Positions 51,536 to 60,084 of a stretch of DNA of 64,000 bases are shown here, in pieces. The position numbers and the translations under genes were made by a program. The stretch spans positions 1 through 64,000 of the forward strand of contig DASPNP010000038.1 in the NCBI GenBank assembly GCA_035626475.1, in the 5' to 3' direction. Position 1 is the stretch's first letter. Each line of letters starts with the position of its first letter. A model generated the notes under the pieces. That model did not search any database. It saw only the letters and a list, made by a program, of their open reading frames with translations, and was not told the origin of the DNA. Source of the DNA: DASPKT01 sp035626475 (GTDB lineage Bacteria; Pseudomonadota; Alphaproteobacteria; Azospirillales; Azospirillaceae).

Positions 51536-53034
51536 TGGCGTCGAACCTCACCCATCTCAGCATGTCCGAGGCCCTGTCGGGCCTGAAGGACAAGCAGTTC
51601 ACCGCGGTGGAGCTGACCGAGGCGCATGTCCGCGCCATCGAGGCCGCCCGCCCGCTGAACGCCTTCATCGTCGAGACGCCGGAGCTGGCGCTGGAGCAGG
51701 CCAAGGCGGCGGACGCGCGCTACGCCAAGGGCGAGGCGCGGCCGCTCGACGGCGTGCCGCTGGGCATCAAGGATCTGTTCTGCACCGAGGGCGTGCAGAC
51801 CACGGCCGCCAGCAACATCCTGAAGGGCTTCGTCCCGCCCTATGAGAGCACCGTCACCGCGAACCTGTTCCGCGACGGCGGCGTCATGCTGGGCAAGCTG
51901 AATTTGGACGAGTTCGCCATGGGCTCGGCCAACATCACCAGCGCCTTCGGGCCGGTGATCAGCCCCTGGTCGAAGCCCAGCAAGGGCGCCGACGGCAAGG
52001 TGACCTTCGACCGGCAGCTGGTGCCGGGCGGCTCGTCGGGCGGCTCGGCCGCGGCCGTCTCGGCGCGCCTCTGCCTGGGCGCCACCGCGACCGACACCGG
52101 CGGCTCGATCCGCCAGCCGGCGAGCTTCGTCGGCTGCGTCGGCATCAAGCCGACCTACGGCCGCTGCTCGCGCTGGGGCATCGTCGCCTTCGCCAGCTCG
52201 CTGGACCAGGCGGGCCCGATGACCCGCACCGTGCGCGATGCCGCCATCATGCTGCGCAGCATGTCCGGCTTCGACCCGAAGGACAGCACCAGCGCCGACG
52301 TGGCGGTGCCGGACTTCGCCGCCGCCATGACCGGCGACATCCGCGGCCTGCGCGTCGGCATTCCCAAGGAATACCGCGTCGACGGCATGCCGGCCGAGAT
52401 CGAGCGGATCTGGCAGCAGGGCATCGAGTGGCTGAAGGCGGCCGGCGCCGTGCCGGTGGAGATCAGCCTGCCGCACACCAAGTACGCGCTGCCGACCTAC
52501 TACATCGTGGCGCCGGCCGAGGCCTCCTCGAACCTGGCGCGCTACGACGGCGTGCGCTTCGGCCAGCGGGTCGAGGGCAAGGACCTCGCCGACATGTACG
52601 CCAACACCCGCGCCGCCGGCTTCGGCAAGGAGGTGCGGCGCCGCATCATGATCGGCACCTACGTGCTGTCGGCCGGCTATTACGACGCCTACTATCTGAA
52701 GGCCCAGAAGGTGCGCGCCCGCATCGCCGAGGACTTCACCAAGGCCTACGAGCAGTGCGACGTCATCCTGACGCCGACCGCCCCGAGCACGGCCTTCGCC
52801 ATCGGCGAGAAGATGGACGACCCGATCGCCATGTACCTGAACGACGTGTTCACGGTGCCGGCGAACCTGGCGGGCATCCCCGGCATCTCCGTCCCGGCGG
52901 GCTTGGCATCCGACGGTCTGCCGCTGGGCCTGCAGCTGCTGGGCCGCCCCTTCGACGAGGAGACGCTGTTCCGCGTCGCCGGCGTGATCGAACAGGCCGC
53001 CGGCCCCCAGCCCCTGCCGCCCTTCGCGGCGTGA
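51535..53034 (+). CDS. gatA: Aspartyl/glutamyl-tRNA amidotransferase subunit A
   Basis: The 499-residue amidase-signature protein shows the Ser-cisSer-Lys triad: Lys79 (GVPLGIKD), cis-Ser167 (VPGGSSGGSAAAV) and nucleophile Ser191 (ATDTGGSIRQPA). It frees ammonia from glutamine for GatB to make Gln-tRNA or Asn-tRNA. It is coupled to gatC and closed by a strong terminator. Confidence 0.96.
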   Translation: MASNLTHLSMSEALSGLKDKQFTAVELTEAHVRAIEAARPLNAFIVETPELALEQAKAADARYAKGEARPLDGVPLGIKDLFCTEGVQTTAASNILKGFVPPYESTVTANLFRDGGVMLGKLNLDEFAMGSANITSAFGPVISPWSKPSKGADGKVTFDRQLVPGGSSGGSAAAVSARLCLGATATDTGGSIRQPASFVGCVGIKPTYGRCSRWGIVAFASSLDQAGPMTRTVRDAAIMLRSMSGFDPKDSTSADVAVPDFAAAMTGDIRGLRVGIPKEYRVDGMPAEIERIWQQGIEWLKAAGAVPVEISLPHTKYALPTYYIVAPAEASSNLARYDGVRFGQRVEGKDLADMYANTRAAGFGKEVRRRIMIGTYVLSAGYYDAYYLKAQKVRARIAEDFTKAYEQCDVILTPTAPSTAFAIGEKMDDPIAMYLNDVFTVPANLAGIPGISVPAGLASDGLPLGLQLLGRPFDEETLFRVAGVIEQAAGPQPLPPFAA

Positions 53035-53060
53035 GGCTTCGGGACGCTGGTTGAGTGTGG

Positions 53061-53094
53061 GAAGGGCCGGGGGAAACCCCGGCCCTTCTTCTTT
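53061..53094 (+). terminator. Rho-independent terminator of gatCA
   Basis: GAAGGGCCGGGG (53061-53072) and CCCCGGCCCTTC (53077-53088) form a perfect 12-bp stem with a GAAA tetraloop, followed by TTCTTT. Confidence 0.93.
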
Positions 53095-53209
53095 GGCATT
53101 CGCGTGTGCGACATGGCTGCTCGCCCCGGAGTTGCATGCACCTATTGCCTCGCCGCACCGCACACGCATAAGATGCCAATCAATTCAACGGCACCAGCGG
53201 AGCGGTAGG

Positions 53210-54292
53210 ATGGATTTCCCGGATCGTATCAAGGCGTTGGCGACGCGGGCCGAAAAGCAGCGTGCGAGTGTGCAGACGGAGGAAGCCTGCAAGAACGCCT
53301 TCGTCATGCCGTTCCTGAACGCGCTGGGCTTCGACGTCTTCAATCCGGAGATCGTGGTGCCGGAGTTCACCGCCGATGTCGGGTTGAAGAAGGGCGAGAA
53401 GGTCGATTACGCCATCAAAATCGGCGGCAAGATTTCGGTGCTGGTGGAGTGCAAAGGCTGCGGCACCAACCTGGCCACGACCCATATGAGCCAGCTCTAC
53501 CGGTACTTCTCTGTGACCGAGGCGCGGTTCGCGATCCTGACGAACGGCATCGAATACTGGTTCTTCAGCGATCTCGACGCGCCCAACAAGATGGACCAGC
53601 GGCCATTCTTCCAATTCGACCTGCTGAACCACCGTTCCGACGATCTCGTGGAACTGCAGAAGTTCCGCTGCGAGCATTTCGACGAGTCCGTAATCCTTTC
53701 CACGGCCAGCAATCTCAAGTACAGCTCGGCGATCAAGTCCGAGTTCCTCAAGGAGATCGCCCAGCCTTCCGAGGAGTTCATGAAGATCCTGGTGAGCCGG
53801 GTCTTCGAGGGCAGCTTCACACAGAAGGTGAAAGAGAAGTTCGCGCCCCTGGTCGGCGCGGCCATCCGGGACGCGGTGCGCGACATGGTGAATGAGCGCC
53901 TGACCTCGGCGCTGGAGGTCAGCAGCGGCGCCCGCCCGCCGGTCGTGCCAGTGTCGGAGATCGCCGTGCCCCAGGCGGCTGCGGCAACCGCCGATCCGGA
54001 GGTGGTGACGACCGAGGAGGAGGTGGAGGCGTTCCACATCATCAAGGCGCTGGTCCGCAGCACCATCAAGGCCGAGCGCATCGTGATGCGGGACGCCAAG
54101 TCCTACTGCGCCATTCTGGTGGACGACAACAACCGCCGCCCGTTGGCGCGGCTGCACTTCAATTCCAAATCCATCAAATATCTCGGGCTCTTCAACGGCA
54201 AGGACGAGGAGCGGATCAAGATCGAGCGGCTGGAGGACATCTACGGTTACGCGGATCGCCTGCAGCAAACGGCCTCCGCCTACCTGGAGTAA
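53210..54292 (+). CDS. Stand-alone HsdR-N-type restriction endonuclease-like protein
   Basis: The 360-residue protein has an N-terminal PD-(D/E)xK nuclease fold like the first domain of type I restriction subunit R (PF13588 type): Asp66 (KVDYAI), Glu80-Cys-Lys82 (VECKG), and QLYRYFSVTEARFAILTNG. No helicase domain and no hsdM/hsdS genes are nearby. The C-terminal part (about 270-360) is a separate conserved-looking domain with IKAERIVMRDAKSYCAIL. The gene is clearly lower in GC than its neighbours, suggesting transfer. Such lone proteins are widespread; a defence role is possible but unproved. Confidence 0.82.
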   Translation: MDFPDRIKALATRAEKQRASVQTEEACKNAFVMPFLNALGFDVFNPEIVVPEFTADVGLKKGEKVDYAIKIGGKISVLVECKGCGTNLATTHMSQLYRYFSVTEARFAILTNGIEYWFFSDLDAPNKMDQRPFFQFDLLNHRSDDLVELQKFRCEHFDESVILSTASNLKYSSAIKSEFLKEIAQPSEEFMKILVSRVFEGSFTQKVKEKFAPLVGAAIRDAVRDMVNERLTSALEVSSGARPPVVPVSEIAVPQAAAATADPEVVTTEEEVEAFHIIKALVRSTIKAERIVMRDAKSYCAILVDDNNRRPLARLHFNSKSIKYLGLFNGKDEERIKIERLEDIYGYADRLQQTASAYLE

Positions 54293-54315
54293 TTTGCGTC
54301 GACTTGATACCCGAG

Positions 54316-54340
54316 GGCCGGGGTTTTCCCCGGCCTTTTT
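54316..54340. terminator. Rho-independent terminator
   Basis: GGCCGGGG (54316-54323), loop TTTT, CCCCGGCC (54328-54335) and five T. It ends the nuclease gene and may also serve the convergent small gene. Confidence 0.9.
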
Positions 54341-54353
54341 CCGTTGCGTCGCC

Positions 54354-54596
54354 TCACGCCCGCTCCGCCCGGCCCAGCTCCTCGCTGTCCAGGCCGCGGG
54401 CGATGAGCAGCAGCTTGTCGGCCAGGGCGATGTTGTAGCGCGGCAGGTCCAGTGCCTGGCCCTTGGCCGCCGCCATCCGCTCCGCCAGGGCCTTGACCGT
54501 CTCGGCGGCGCGGCGGAGGTCGGGCGCCAGGTCGGCCGGGGCTGTGGTGGCCGCGTCGCGGATCAGGTTCACGGCGAGCATGAGGCGTTGGGGCAT
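54354..54596 (-). CDS. Small helical protein of unknown function
   Basis: The 80-residue protein is nearly all alpha-helix (RLMLAVNLIRDAATTAPADL, ETVKALAERMAAAKG). Its codon pattern is like the chromosomal genes. The ATG at 54596 is preferred to an upstream one at 54647. No family recognised. Confidence 0.55.
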   Translation of the reverse strand: MPQRLMLAVNLIRDAATTAPADLAPDLRRAAETVKALAERMAAAKGQALDLPRYNIALADKLLLIARGLDSEELGRAERA

Positions 54597-54752
54597 GGTG
54601 TCCAGTCCTTCTCCGCCCCGCCGGTATCCGGTTCGGGCCTCCGACACAGCAAGCTAGGCCGGCACGCGCGCCGGGCAAGCGCGGAAAAAGATCGCCATTG
54701 GAAGTTGCGGGACGCTTGTCTGCCCGATGCGACCGGGGCCGCCCCGGCCTCC

Positions 54753-55517
54753 TCACCGCTCCCGCAGCCATCCCGTCAGGCTGTAGCGGCCGCCGACGGC
54801 GAAGGGGGCGACGTAGCTGACCTGGTGGGGGGTCGGGACCAGGAACAGGTTCAGCGCGTTGAAGCCGGGACAGAATCCCTCCACCACATGGCCGGCCGCG
54901 TCGGTGAACTCCAGCAGCCCGCCCCATTCCGTGCGCCAGTCGCGCGTCATGTTCAGCACATAGGCGGCGCGGCGCTTCTGCTGGGCGGTGCCCAGGTCGG
55001 TATGGCGGGTCAGGAAGTCGCCGGGCTGGTACAGCGTCGCCTGGCAGTCGGCCAGGGCGATCTCCGCCATGCCCGTCACCTCGCGGGCGAAGGCCAGGAA
55101 TTCCGGCCCGTTCAGGAAGTCGAACACCCGGAAGACGTAGAGGTCGGGTCCCGCCGCGGCGCGGTCCACGTCGGCAACGGGGAAGTTGCGGAACAGGAAC
55201 TGGAAGCCGGTGCGGGCGCGCTCGTGCGCGAAGTTCCGGATGATTGCGAGCTGCTCCGGGCTCATGGCCGCCTGCTGCACCGGGTGCAGCGTATGCACCT
55301 TGGCGCCGTCGTTGAAGGTGGCGTTCCAGGCGATCTCGCGCTCCAGGCAGTCGCGCAGCCGCGCCGCGCAGTCGGGCCGCAGGATGCCGGGGATGTGCAC
55401 CCGCCCGCGCTCGGCCAGCCGTGCCGCGATGGCGGCGCGGTCCAGCCCGTCGGCGAGGCGCACCGGCGGGTCGGCGGGGGAGGGCTTGTGCGATTTCTGG
55501 GGCGCGGGTTTGGGCAT
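54753..55517 (-). CDS. 2OG-Fe(II) oxygenase family protein
   Basis: The 254-residue protein carries the iron triad His172-x-Asp174 (TRHTD) and His231 (TPHQV), and Arg244 for 2-oxoglutarate (GGRYSLTGW). The pattern YQPGDFLTRHTD with LLEFTD is that of prolyl-hydroxylase-like enzymes (PF13640 type). The substrate is unknown. A C-terminal GWLRER motif is typical of this subgroup. The gene is divergent from the S41 protease gene. Confidence 0.88.
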   Translation of the reverse strand: MPKPAPQKSHKPSPADPPVRLADGLDRAAIAARLAERGRVHIPGILRPDCAARLRDCLEREIAWNATFNDGAKVHTLHPVQQAAMSPEQLAIIRNFAHERARTGFQFLFRNFPVADVDRAAAGPDLYVFRVFDFLNGPEFLAFAREVTGMAEIALADCQATLYQPGDFLTRHTDLGTAQQKRRAAYVLNMTRDWRTEWGGLLEFTDAAGHVVEGFCPGFNALNLFLVPTPHQVSYVAPFAVGGRYSLTGWLRER

Positions 55518-55724
55518 GGCGGGACGGCCTGGCTGCGGTCCCCCGCTCTTACCAGATCGGCCGCCGCCCGTCACGGCGGGGGCAAGGCGGGGGCGGGGCT
55601 GTGACCTCGTGTGCATACCTCTTCCAGCGAAGCCTTTGGAGATAATCCGTTAAGCATTCTCTGCGGATACTCGGCTCGTGACCGGCGCCGCCCGAGGGCG
55701 CCGCCCCAGCAGGACCCGAGGCCC

Positions 55725-56999
55725 ATGACGCTCCGCCGCATCCTTCTCGCCGCCGTCTTCTCCGCCGTCCTCCTCCCGGCCGCAGCGCCGGCCCAGGAGA
55801 CCAGCGCCGGACCGGCCCACCAGGCGGGATCGGGCGAGCAGACCCGCTTCACCGAGGGCGACGCCGTGCAGCTCTTCGTCCGGGCGCTGCGCGAGGTGCG
55901 CGAGCGCTATGTCGAGCCGCTGTCCGAGCGCGAGCTGGCCGAGATCGCCGTGCAGGCCATGGTGGGCCGCGACCGCTGGTCCAAATATTATGACGAGGGC
56001 CAGTACCGCGACGTGCAGGCCGACAACCAGGGCTCGCTGGTCGGCGTCGGCATCCGCTTCAACGTGAAGCCCGAGGGCGCCGAGATCGCCGAGAGCTTCA
56101 CCGACGGCCCCGCCGCCCAGGCCGGCCTGCGCAGCGGCGACCGCATCCTCGCCATCGACGGCAAGCCGCTGGCCGGCCTCAACGCCGACCAGGTGCGCAC
56201 CCTGATCCGCGGCGAGGAGGGCAGCGCCGTGACGCTGACGCTCGCCGCCGGCGAGGGCGCCCGGCGCGACCTGCGGCTGGTGCGCAAGGCCATCACCGTG
56301 CCGTCCGTCGGCGGCAAGAATATCGACGGCTTCGGCTATGTCCGCATCGCCAAGTTCGACCAGCAGACCGTGCCGGGCTTCCAGGCGGCGCTGCGCCAGA
56401 TCTCGGCCCAGGGCCGGCCGCGCGGCCTGGTCATCGACCTGCGCGACAATCCCGGCGGGCTGGTCGACGCCTGCGTGAAGCTGGCCGACGCCCTGCTGGA
56501 GCGCGGCCGCATCCTGGAGACCCGGTCGCGCAACCGCGATGGCGAGATCATCGAGGCCAATGCCGGCGACGACACCGGCGGCCTGCCCATCGTGCTGCTG
56601 GTTAACAAGAACTCCGCCTCGGCGGCCGAGATCCTGGCCGGCGCGCTGCAGGACAACCGCCGCGCCCTGCTGGTCGGCGCCCGCACCTACGGCAAGGGCG
56701 TCATCCAGTCCACCCGCCCGGTGCCGGGCGGCGGCGCCATCCGCCTCACCACCGCCCGCTACCTGACGCCGGCCGGCCACCAGGTGCACGAGCAGGGCAT
56801 CACCCCGGACTTCGTGCTGGGCGCGCCCGACGCGGCCCCGGTGCCGTGGGGCGAGCGCCCCGACCCGGCCAACGACGTGCAGCTGGCCCAGGCCCTGACC
56901 CTGCTGTCGCAGGGCGGCGCCCCCGCCCTGGCCCGCACCACCAGCGCCGCCGCGGCCGAACCGGTGCCGGCCGCCGGCTCGGCCGAGGGGACGCGCTGA
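55725..56999 (+). CDS. ctpA: C-terminal processing protease (S41 family)
   Basis: The 424-residue protein has a signal peptide (ending PAAAPAQ), a PDZ domain (about 95-175, GVGIRFNVKPEGAEI, GLRSGDRILAIDGK) and an S41 peptidase core. By spacing to the Lys, the catalytic pair is Ser299 (NSASAAEILAGALQDN) and Lys324 (TYGKGVIQS). It is a periplasmic protease of the CtpA type, degrading or maturing envelope proteins. The ATG at 55725 begins the signal peptide; the C-terminal tail is Ala-rich. Confidence 0.93.
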   Translation: MTLRRILLAAVFSAVLLPAAAPAQETSAGPAHQAGSGEQTRFTEGDAVQLFVRALREVRERYVEPLSERELAEIAVQAMVGRDRWSKYYDEGQYRDVQADNQGSLVGVGIRFNVKPEGAEIAESFTDGPAAQAGLRSGDRILAIDGKPLAGLNADQVRTLIRGEEGSAVTLTLAAGEGARRDLRLVRKAITVPSVGGKNIDGFGYVRIAKFDQQTVPGFQAALRQISAQGRPRGLVIDLRDNPGGLVDACVKLADALLERGRILETRSRNRDGEIIEANAGDDTGGLPIVLLVNKNSASAAEILAGALQDNRRALLVGARTYGKGVIQSTRPVPGGGAIRLTTARYLTPAGHQVHEQGITPDFVLGAPDAAPVPWGERPDPANDVQLAQALTLLSQGGAPALARTTSAAAAEPVPAAGSAEGTR

Positions 57000-57037
57000 G
57001 GGGGAGTGTGGAGCTCCGCCCCATGTGACTCTCAGTC

Positions 57038-57244
57038 CGTCATCCCGGCGAAAGCCGGGACCTAGGGGTTGCAGCGCACCGCGCCCAATGCAGCACCTGT
57101 AGGTCGCATGCAGGCGAAGCCGGAATGCGACATTTCCAATGGTGCGGCGTCGCATTGCGCTAAGCTCCATGCGACCTACGGGTGCGCTTCATCAATGGAG
57201 CATGGCTGCAACCCCTGGGCCCCGGCTTTCGCCGGGGTGACGGT
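57038..57244. repeat. GCGAAAGCCGGG-type inverted repeat with a nested element
   Basis: The left arm (57038-57075) begins CGTCATCCCGGCGAAAGCCG and ends GGTTGCAGC; the right arm (57204-57244) begins GGCTGCAACCCC and ends GCCGGGGTGACGG. They are complementary over most of their length. The centre holds the GGTCGCAT element. The pair fills the 277-bp spacer 57000-57276. Confidence 0.8.
57099..57179. repeat. GGTCGCAT palindromic repeat, copy 2
   Basis: It runs GTAGGTCGCATGCAGGCGAA to CTCCATGCGACCTAC with inner GGAATGCGAC and GTCGCATTGCGC arms, like copies 1 and 3. It sits between the two arms of the surrounding inverted repeat. Confidence 0.9.
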
Positions 57245-57276
57245 GGTGGGGAGGATGGGGAGTAGCCCGACCTCCC

Positions 57277-59475
57277 TCAAACCCCCAGCGGCAGGCTCCT
57301 GACGCGCTTCCCCGTCGCGGCCGACACCGCGTTCATCACGGCGGCCGTGACGATGGGGATGCAGGGCTCGCCGATGCCGTTGGGCGCGCGGTCGCTCTCC
57401 AGGATCACCGGCATGATCTCCGGCAGGTCGCGTAAGCCCGGCAGGGGGAAGGCGGCGAAGTCCCTCTGCTGGACGCGGCCCCCGGCGAACGTGATCTCCT
57501 GGCCGAGGACGCTGCCCAGCGCGAACACGGCCCCGCCGACCAGCTGCGCCTTCACGATATCGGGCGTCAGCGCCAGGCCGCACTCCGTCGCCACCACCAG
57601 GCGGGTGACGCGCGGCTTCCCGTTCTCCAGCACCACATCCGCGACGCAGGCCGTGTAGGTCGCGGGGCAATCGTACATGCCGCCGGCGATGCCCCGGGCG
57701 CCGCCCTTCAGGGGCGTGCCCCAGTTCGCGGCCTCAGCCGCCGCTTTCAGTGTCCGGCGCATCAGATCGGCGGTGAAGGACGGCTCCTCGCCCTTGGTAT
57801 AGGCGGCCTTGGAGACGCGGCCCGGCGGCAGGTGGCGCAGGCGGAAGGCCAGCGGGTCCTCGCCGGCCAGGGCGGCCAGCTCGTCCATGAAGCATTCATG
57901 CACCACCTGCGCGGTGGTGCTGGTGGTGCCGCGCCACCAGGCGACCGGCACCCGGGCGGGCATGGGGTGCTGCTCGAAGGACAGGTTCGGCACGGCGTAG
58001 CCGTAGGTTGCCATGGGTATGCTCATGGAGAAGTCGGCGCCCTCCGGCGTCAGCAGCTTGGGCTCCTGCTGACCGAAGACGGACTGGGCGGCGATGCGGT
58101 GCAGATAGCCGCCGACCTGCCCGCCCTTGTCCAGCCAGCCCGCGACCTTGTGGGAGGAGGCCGGGCGGTAGAGGCCGCAGGCCAGATCGTCGGCGCGGGT
58201 CCACAGCACCTGCACCGGCCGGCCGACGGCGCGGGACAGCAGCGCCGCCTCCAGCCCGTAATCCACCTCCAGCCGCCGGCCGAAGCCGCCGCCCAGCAGG
58301 GGCGTGTGCACCAGCACCCGGTCGGCGGACAGGTTCAGTTCGCGCATCAGCGCGTTGTGCAGCCGGCGCTGGCGCTGCGTGCCGGTCCAGACCTCAGCCC
58401 GCCCGTCGCGCACCCAGGCCAGCGCGTTGGGCGGCTCCATCGGGGCATGGGCGACATAGGGGAAGCGGTAGAGCGCCTCCAGGCTCTTCATCCCCCTGGG
58501 CGCGGCCGTCGCGCGCGCGGTATCGCCCTCGCGGCGGCAGGGCAGGCCGGGTGCGTCGCAGCGCGTCGCCATCTCCGCCTGCTCGGCCGCGCTGTCGAAG
58601 GTGCCGTGCGGGCCGTCCGTCCACTCGATCGTCAGGGCCGCCCGGCCGCGCTGGGCGGCCCAGCCGTTCTCCGCCAGCACCGCGACGGCGGCGCGGACAT
58701 GGTCTTGGCTTGGCCAAGCGTTGCCGGGCAGGGTGACGACGTCGACCACGCCCGGCACGCGCTTCGCCGCCTCGGCGTCGACCATGGCGATCGAGCCGCC
58801 GATGACGGGGGAGCGCTCCAGCGAGGCGTAGAGCATCCCCGGCAGGCGCTGGTCTATGCCGTAGGCGGCCCGACCGCGCACGATCGCGGCGTGGTAGGGG
58901 TAGGACGCCTCCCGCCCCAGCGGCTTGTGGGCGGAGAGCGGCCGGGGGGTCGCCTCCTCGGGCTTCGGCACGGGCAGCCGGGCGGCGTCCGCCACCAGCT
59001 CGGCATAGGGCAGGCCTCGGCCGTCCGGGTGCAGCACGGTGCCGCTCGCGGTGGAGAGAGTCTCCACCGGCGCATTCCAGCGCGCGGCGGCGGCGCGCAG
59101 CAGCAGCAGCCGGGCGGTGGCGATGGCCGGGCGGAAGGCCAGCCAGCCGCCGGCCAGGGTGAAGCTGCCGCCGGTCAGGATCTGGCCGAACTTCGGGTCG
59201 GAGGTCGACTGCACCAGCTCGATCCGCTCCGGCGGCACGTCCAGCTCGCCCGCCACCAGGGCCCGCAGTCCGGCATGGGCGCCCTGGCCCATCTCCACCT
59301 TGCGCAGGGTCAGGCGGATGCGGCCCGAACTGTCCAGCATCAGCAGCAGGTGCGGGTTGAACTCGGCGGCCTGGGGCGGCAGGGCGAGCAGGTCGGGCGC
59401 CAGCAGCAGGCCGCCGGTGCCGAGCGCGATGGTGCGCAGGAAGCCGCGGCGGGTCGGATGGGTGAGCGTGTCCAT
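57277..59475 (-). CDS. Molybdopterin-binding subunit of an aldehyde/isoquinoline-type dehydrogenase
   Basis: The 732-residue protein has a twin-arginine signal (RRGFLRTIALGTGG) and the COG1529 layout of isoquinoline 1-oxidoreductase beta subunits: RKVEMGQGAHAGLRAL, YRFPYVAHAPMEPPNALAWV, LGGGFGRRLEVDYGLEAALL, and VARVPVAWWRGTTSTTAQ. It binds the molybdenum cofactor and hydroxylates an unknown substrate in the periplasm. It lies 8 bases after the 2Fe-2S subunit gene; no FAD subunit is present, so electrons may go to a cytochrome. Confidence 0.9.
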   Translation of the reverse strand: MDTLTHPTRRGFLRTIALGTGGLLLAPDLLALPPQAAEFNPHLLLMLDSSGRIRLTLRKVEMGQGAHAGLRALVAGELDVPPERIELVQSTSDPKFGQILTGGSFTLAGGWLAFRPAIATARLLLLRAAAARWNAPVETLSTASGTVLHPDGRGLPYAELVADAARLPVPKPEEATPRPLSAHKPLGREASYPYHAAIVRGRAAYGIDQRLPGMLYASLERSPVIGGSIAMVDAEAAKRVPGVVDVVTLPGNAWPSQDHVRAAVAVLAENGWAAQRGRAALTIEWTDGPHGTFDSAAEQAEMATRCDAPGLPCRREGDTARATAAPRGMKSLEALYRFPYVAHAPMEPPNALAWVRDGRAEVWTGTQRQRRLHNALMRELNLSADRVLVHTPLLGGGFGRRLEVDYGLEAALLSRAVGRPVQVLWTRADDLACGLYRPASSHKVAGWLDKGGQVGGYLHRIAAQSVFGQQEPKLLTPEGADFSMSIPMATYGYAVPNLSFEQHPMPARVPVAWWRGTTSTTAQVVHECFMDELAALAGEDPLAFRLRHLPPGRVSKAAYTKGEEPSFTADLMRRTLKAAAEAANWGTPLKGGARGIAGGMYDCPATYTACVADVVLENGKPRVTRLVVATECGLALTPDIVKAQLVGGAVFALGSVLGQEITFAGGRVQQRDFAAFPLPGLRDLPEIMPVILESDRAPNGIGEPCIPIVTAAVMNAVSAATGKRVRSLPLGV

Positions 59476-59483
59476 GGCCGGCC

Positions 59484-59936
59484 TCACACGGTCCCGGATG
59501 CTGCCAGCACCGCCCGCACGACTCGCGGGTGGCTGCCGCAGCGGCAGAGATTGTCGATGCTCTGCGCCACCTGCTCCGCCGTGGGGCGCGGGTTGGCGGC
59601 CAGCAGCCCGGCGGCGGCCATGATCATGCCGGTCTGGCAATAGCCGCACTGGGCCACCGCCTCGGCTACCCAGGCGCGCTGCAGCGGATGTCCGCCGTCC
59701 GGCGACAGCCCCTCGATGGTGGTGACGGGGGCGGCGCCGACATCGCGCAAGGACAGCTGGCAGCTGCGCACCGCCTGCCCGTCCACCAGCACGGTGCAGG
59801 CGCCGCACTGACCCTGGCCGCAGCCATATTTGGTGCCGGTCAGGCCCAACAGGTCGCGCAGCGCCCAGAGCAGCGGCATGTCGGGCTCGGCCGCCACGCT
59901 CCGCGGCGCGCCGTTGACGGTGAGGGTTAGGGGCAT
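59484..59936 (-). CDS. 2Fe-2S subunit of a molybdenum hydroxylase
   Basis: The 150-residue protein binds two [2Fe-2S] clusters: a plant-ferredoxin-type site (GCGQGQCGACTVLVDG) and the C-terminal CGYCQTGM ... CRCGSHPR site. It passes electrons from the Mo subunit encoded just downstream. It is led by a spacer with three LytTR-type repeats, so it is the first gene of the operon. Confidence 0.95.
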   Translation of the reverse strand: MPLTLTVNGAPRSVAAEPDMPLLWALRDLLGLTGTKYGCGQGQCGACTVLVDGQAVRSCQLSLRDVGAAPVTTIEGLSPDGGHPLQRAWVAEAVAQCGYCQTGMIMAAAGLLAANPRPTAEQVAQSIDNLCRCGSHPRVVRAVLAASGTV

Positions 59937-60027
59937 GGGGCTCTCCCGGGGCTGAGGGGCTGTCGCGCTCAGCTAGGGGAGGGGGCGTCGGGGCTTCAAC
60001 CGCCGGGGGATGGACGCGCGCGGGCGC

Positions 60028-60078
60028 GGGACGAACGCCCGGGGGCGGGGACGAACGGCGACGGGCGTGGGACGAACG
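60028..60078. promoter_or_regulatory. Three direct repeats resembling AlgR/LytTR binding sites
   Basis: GGGACGAACG occurs at 60028-60037, 60048-60057 and 60069-60078, a spacing of 20 and 21 bases (about two helical turns). Read on the operon strand these are CGTTCGTCCC; two of three extend to CCGTTCGTC, the core published for the AlgR protein of Pseudomonas aeruginosa. They lie between the LytTR regulator gene and the hydroxylase genes (59937-60084). Confidence 0.72.
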
Positions 60079-60084
60079 GCGCGG

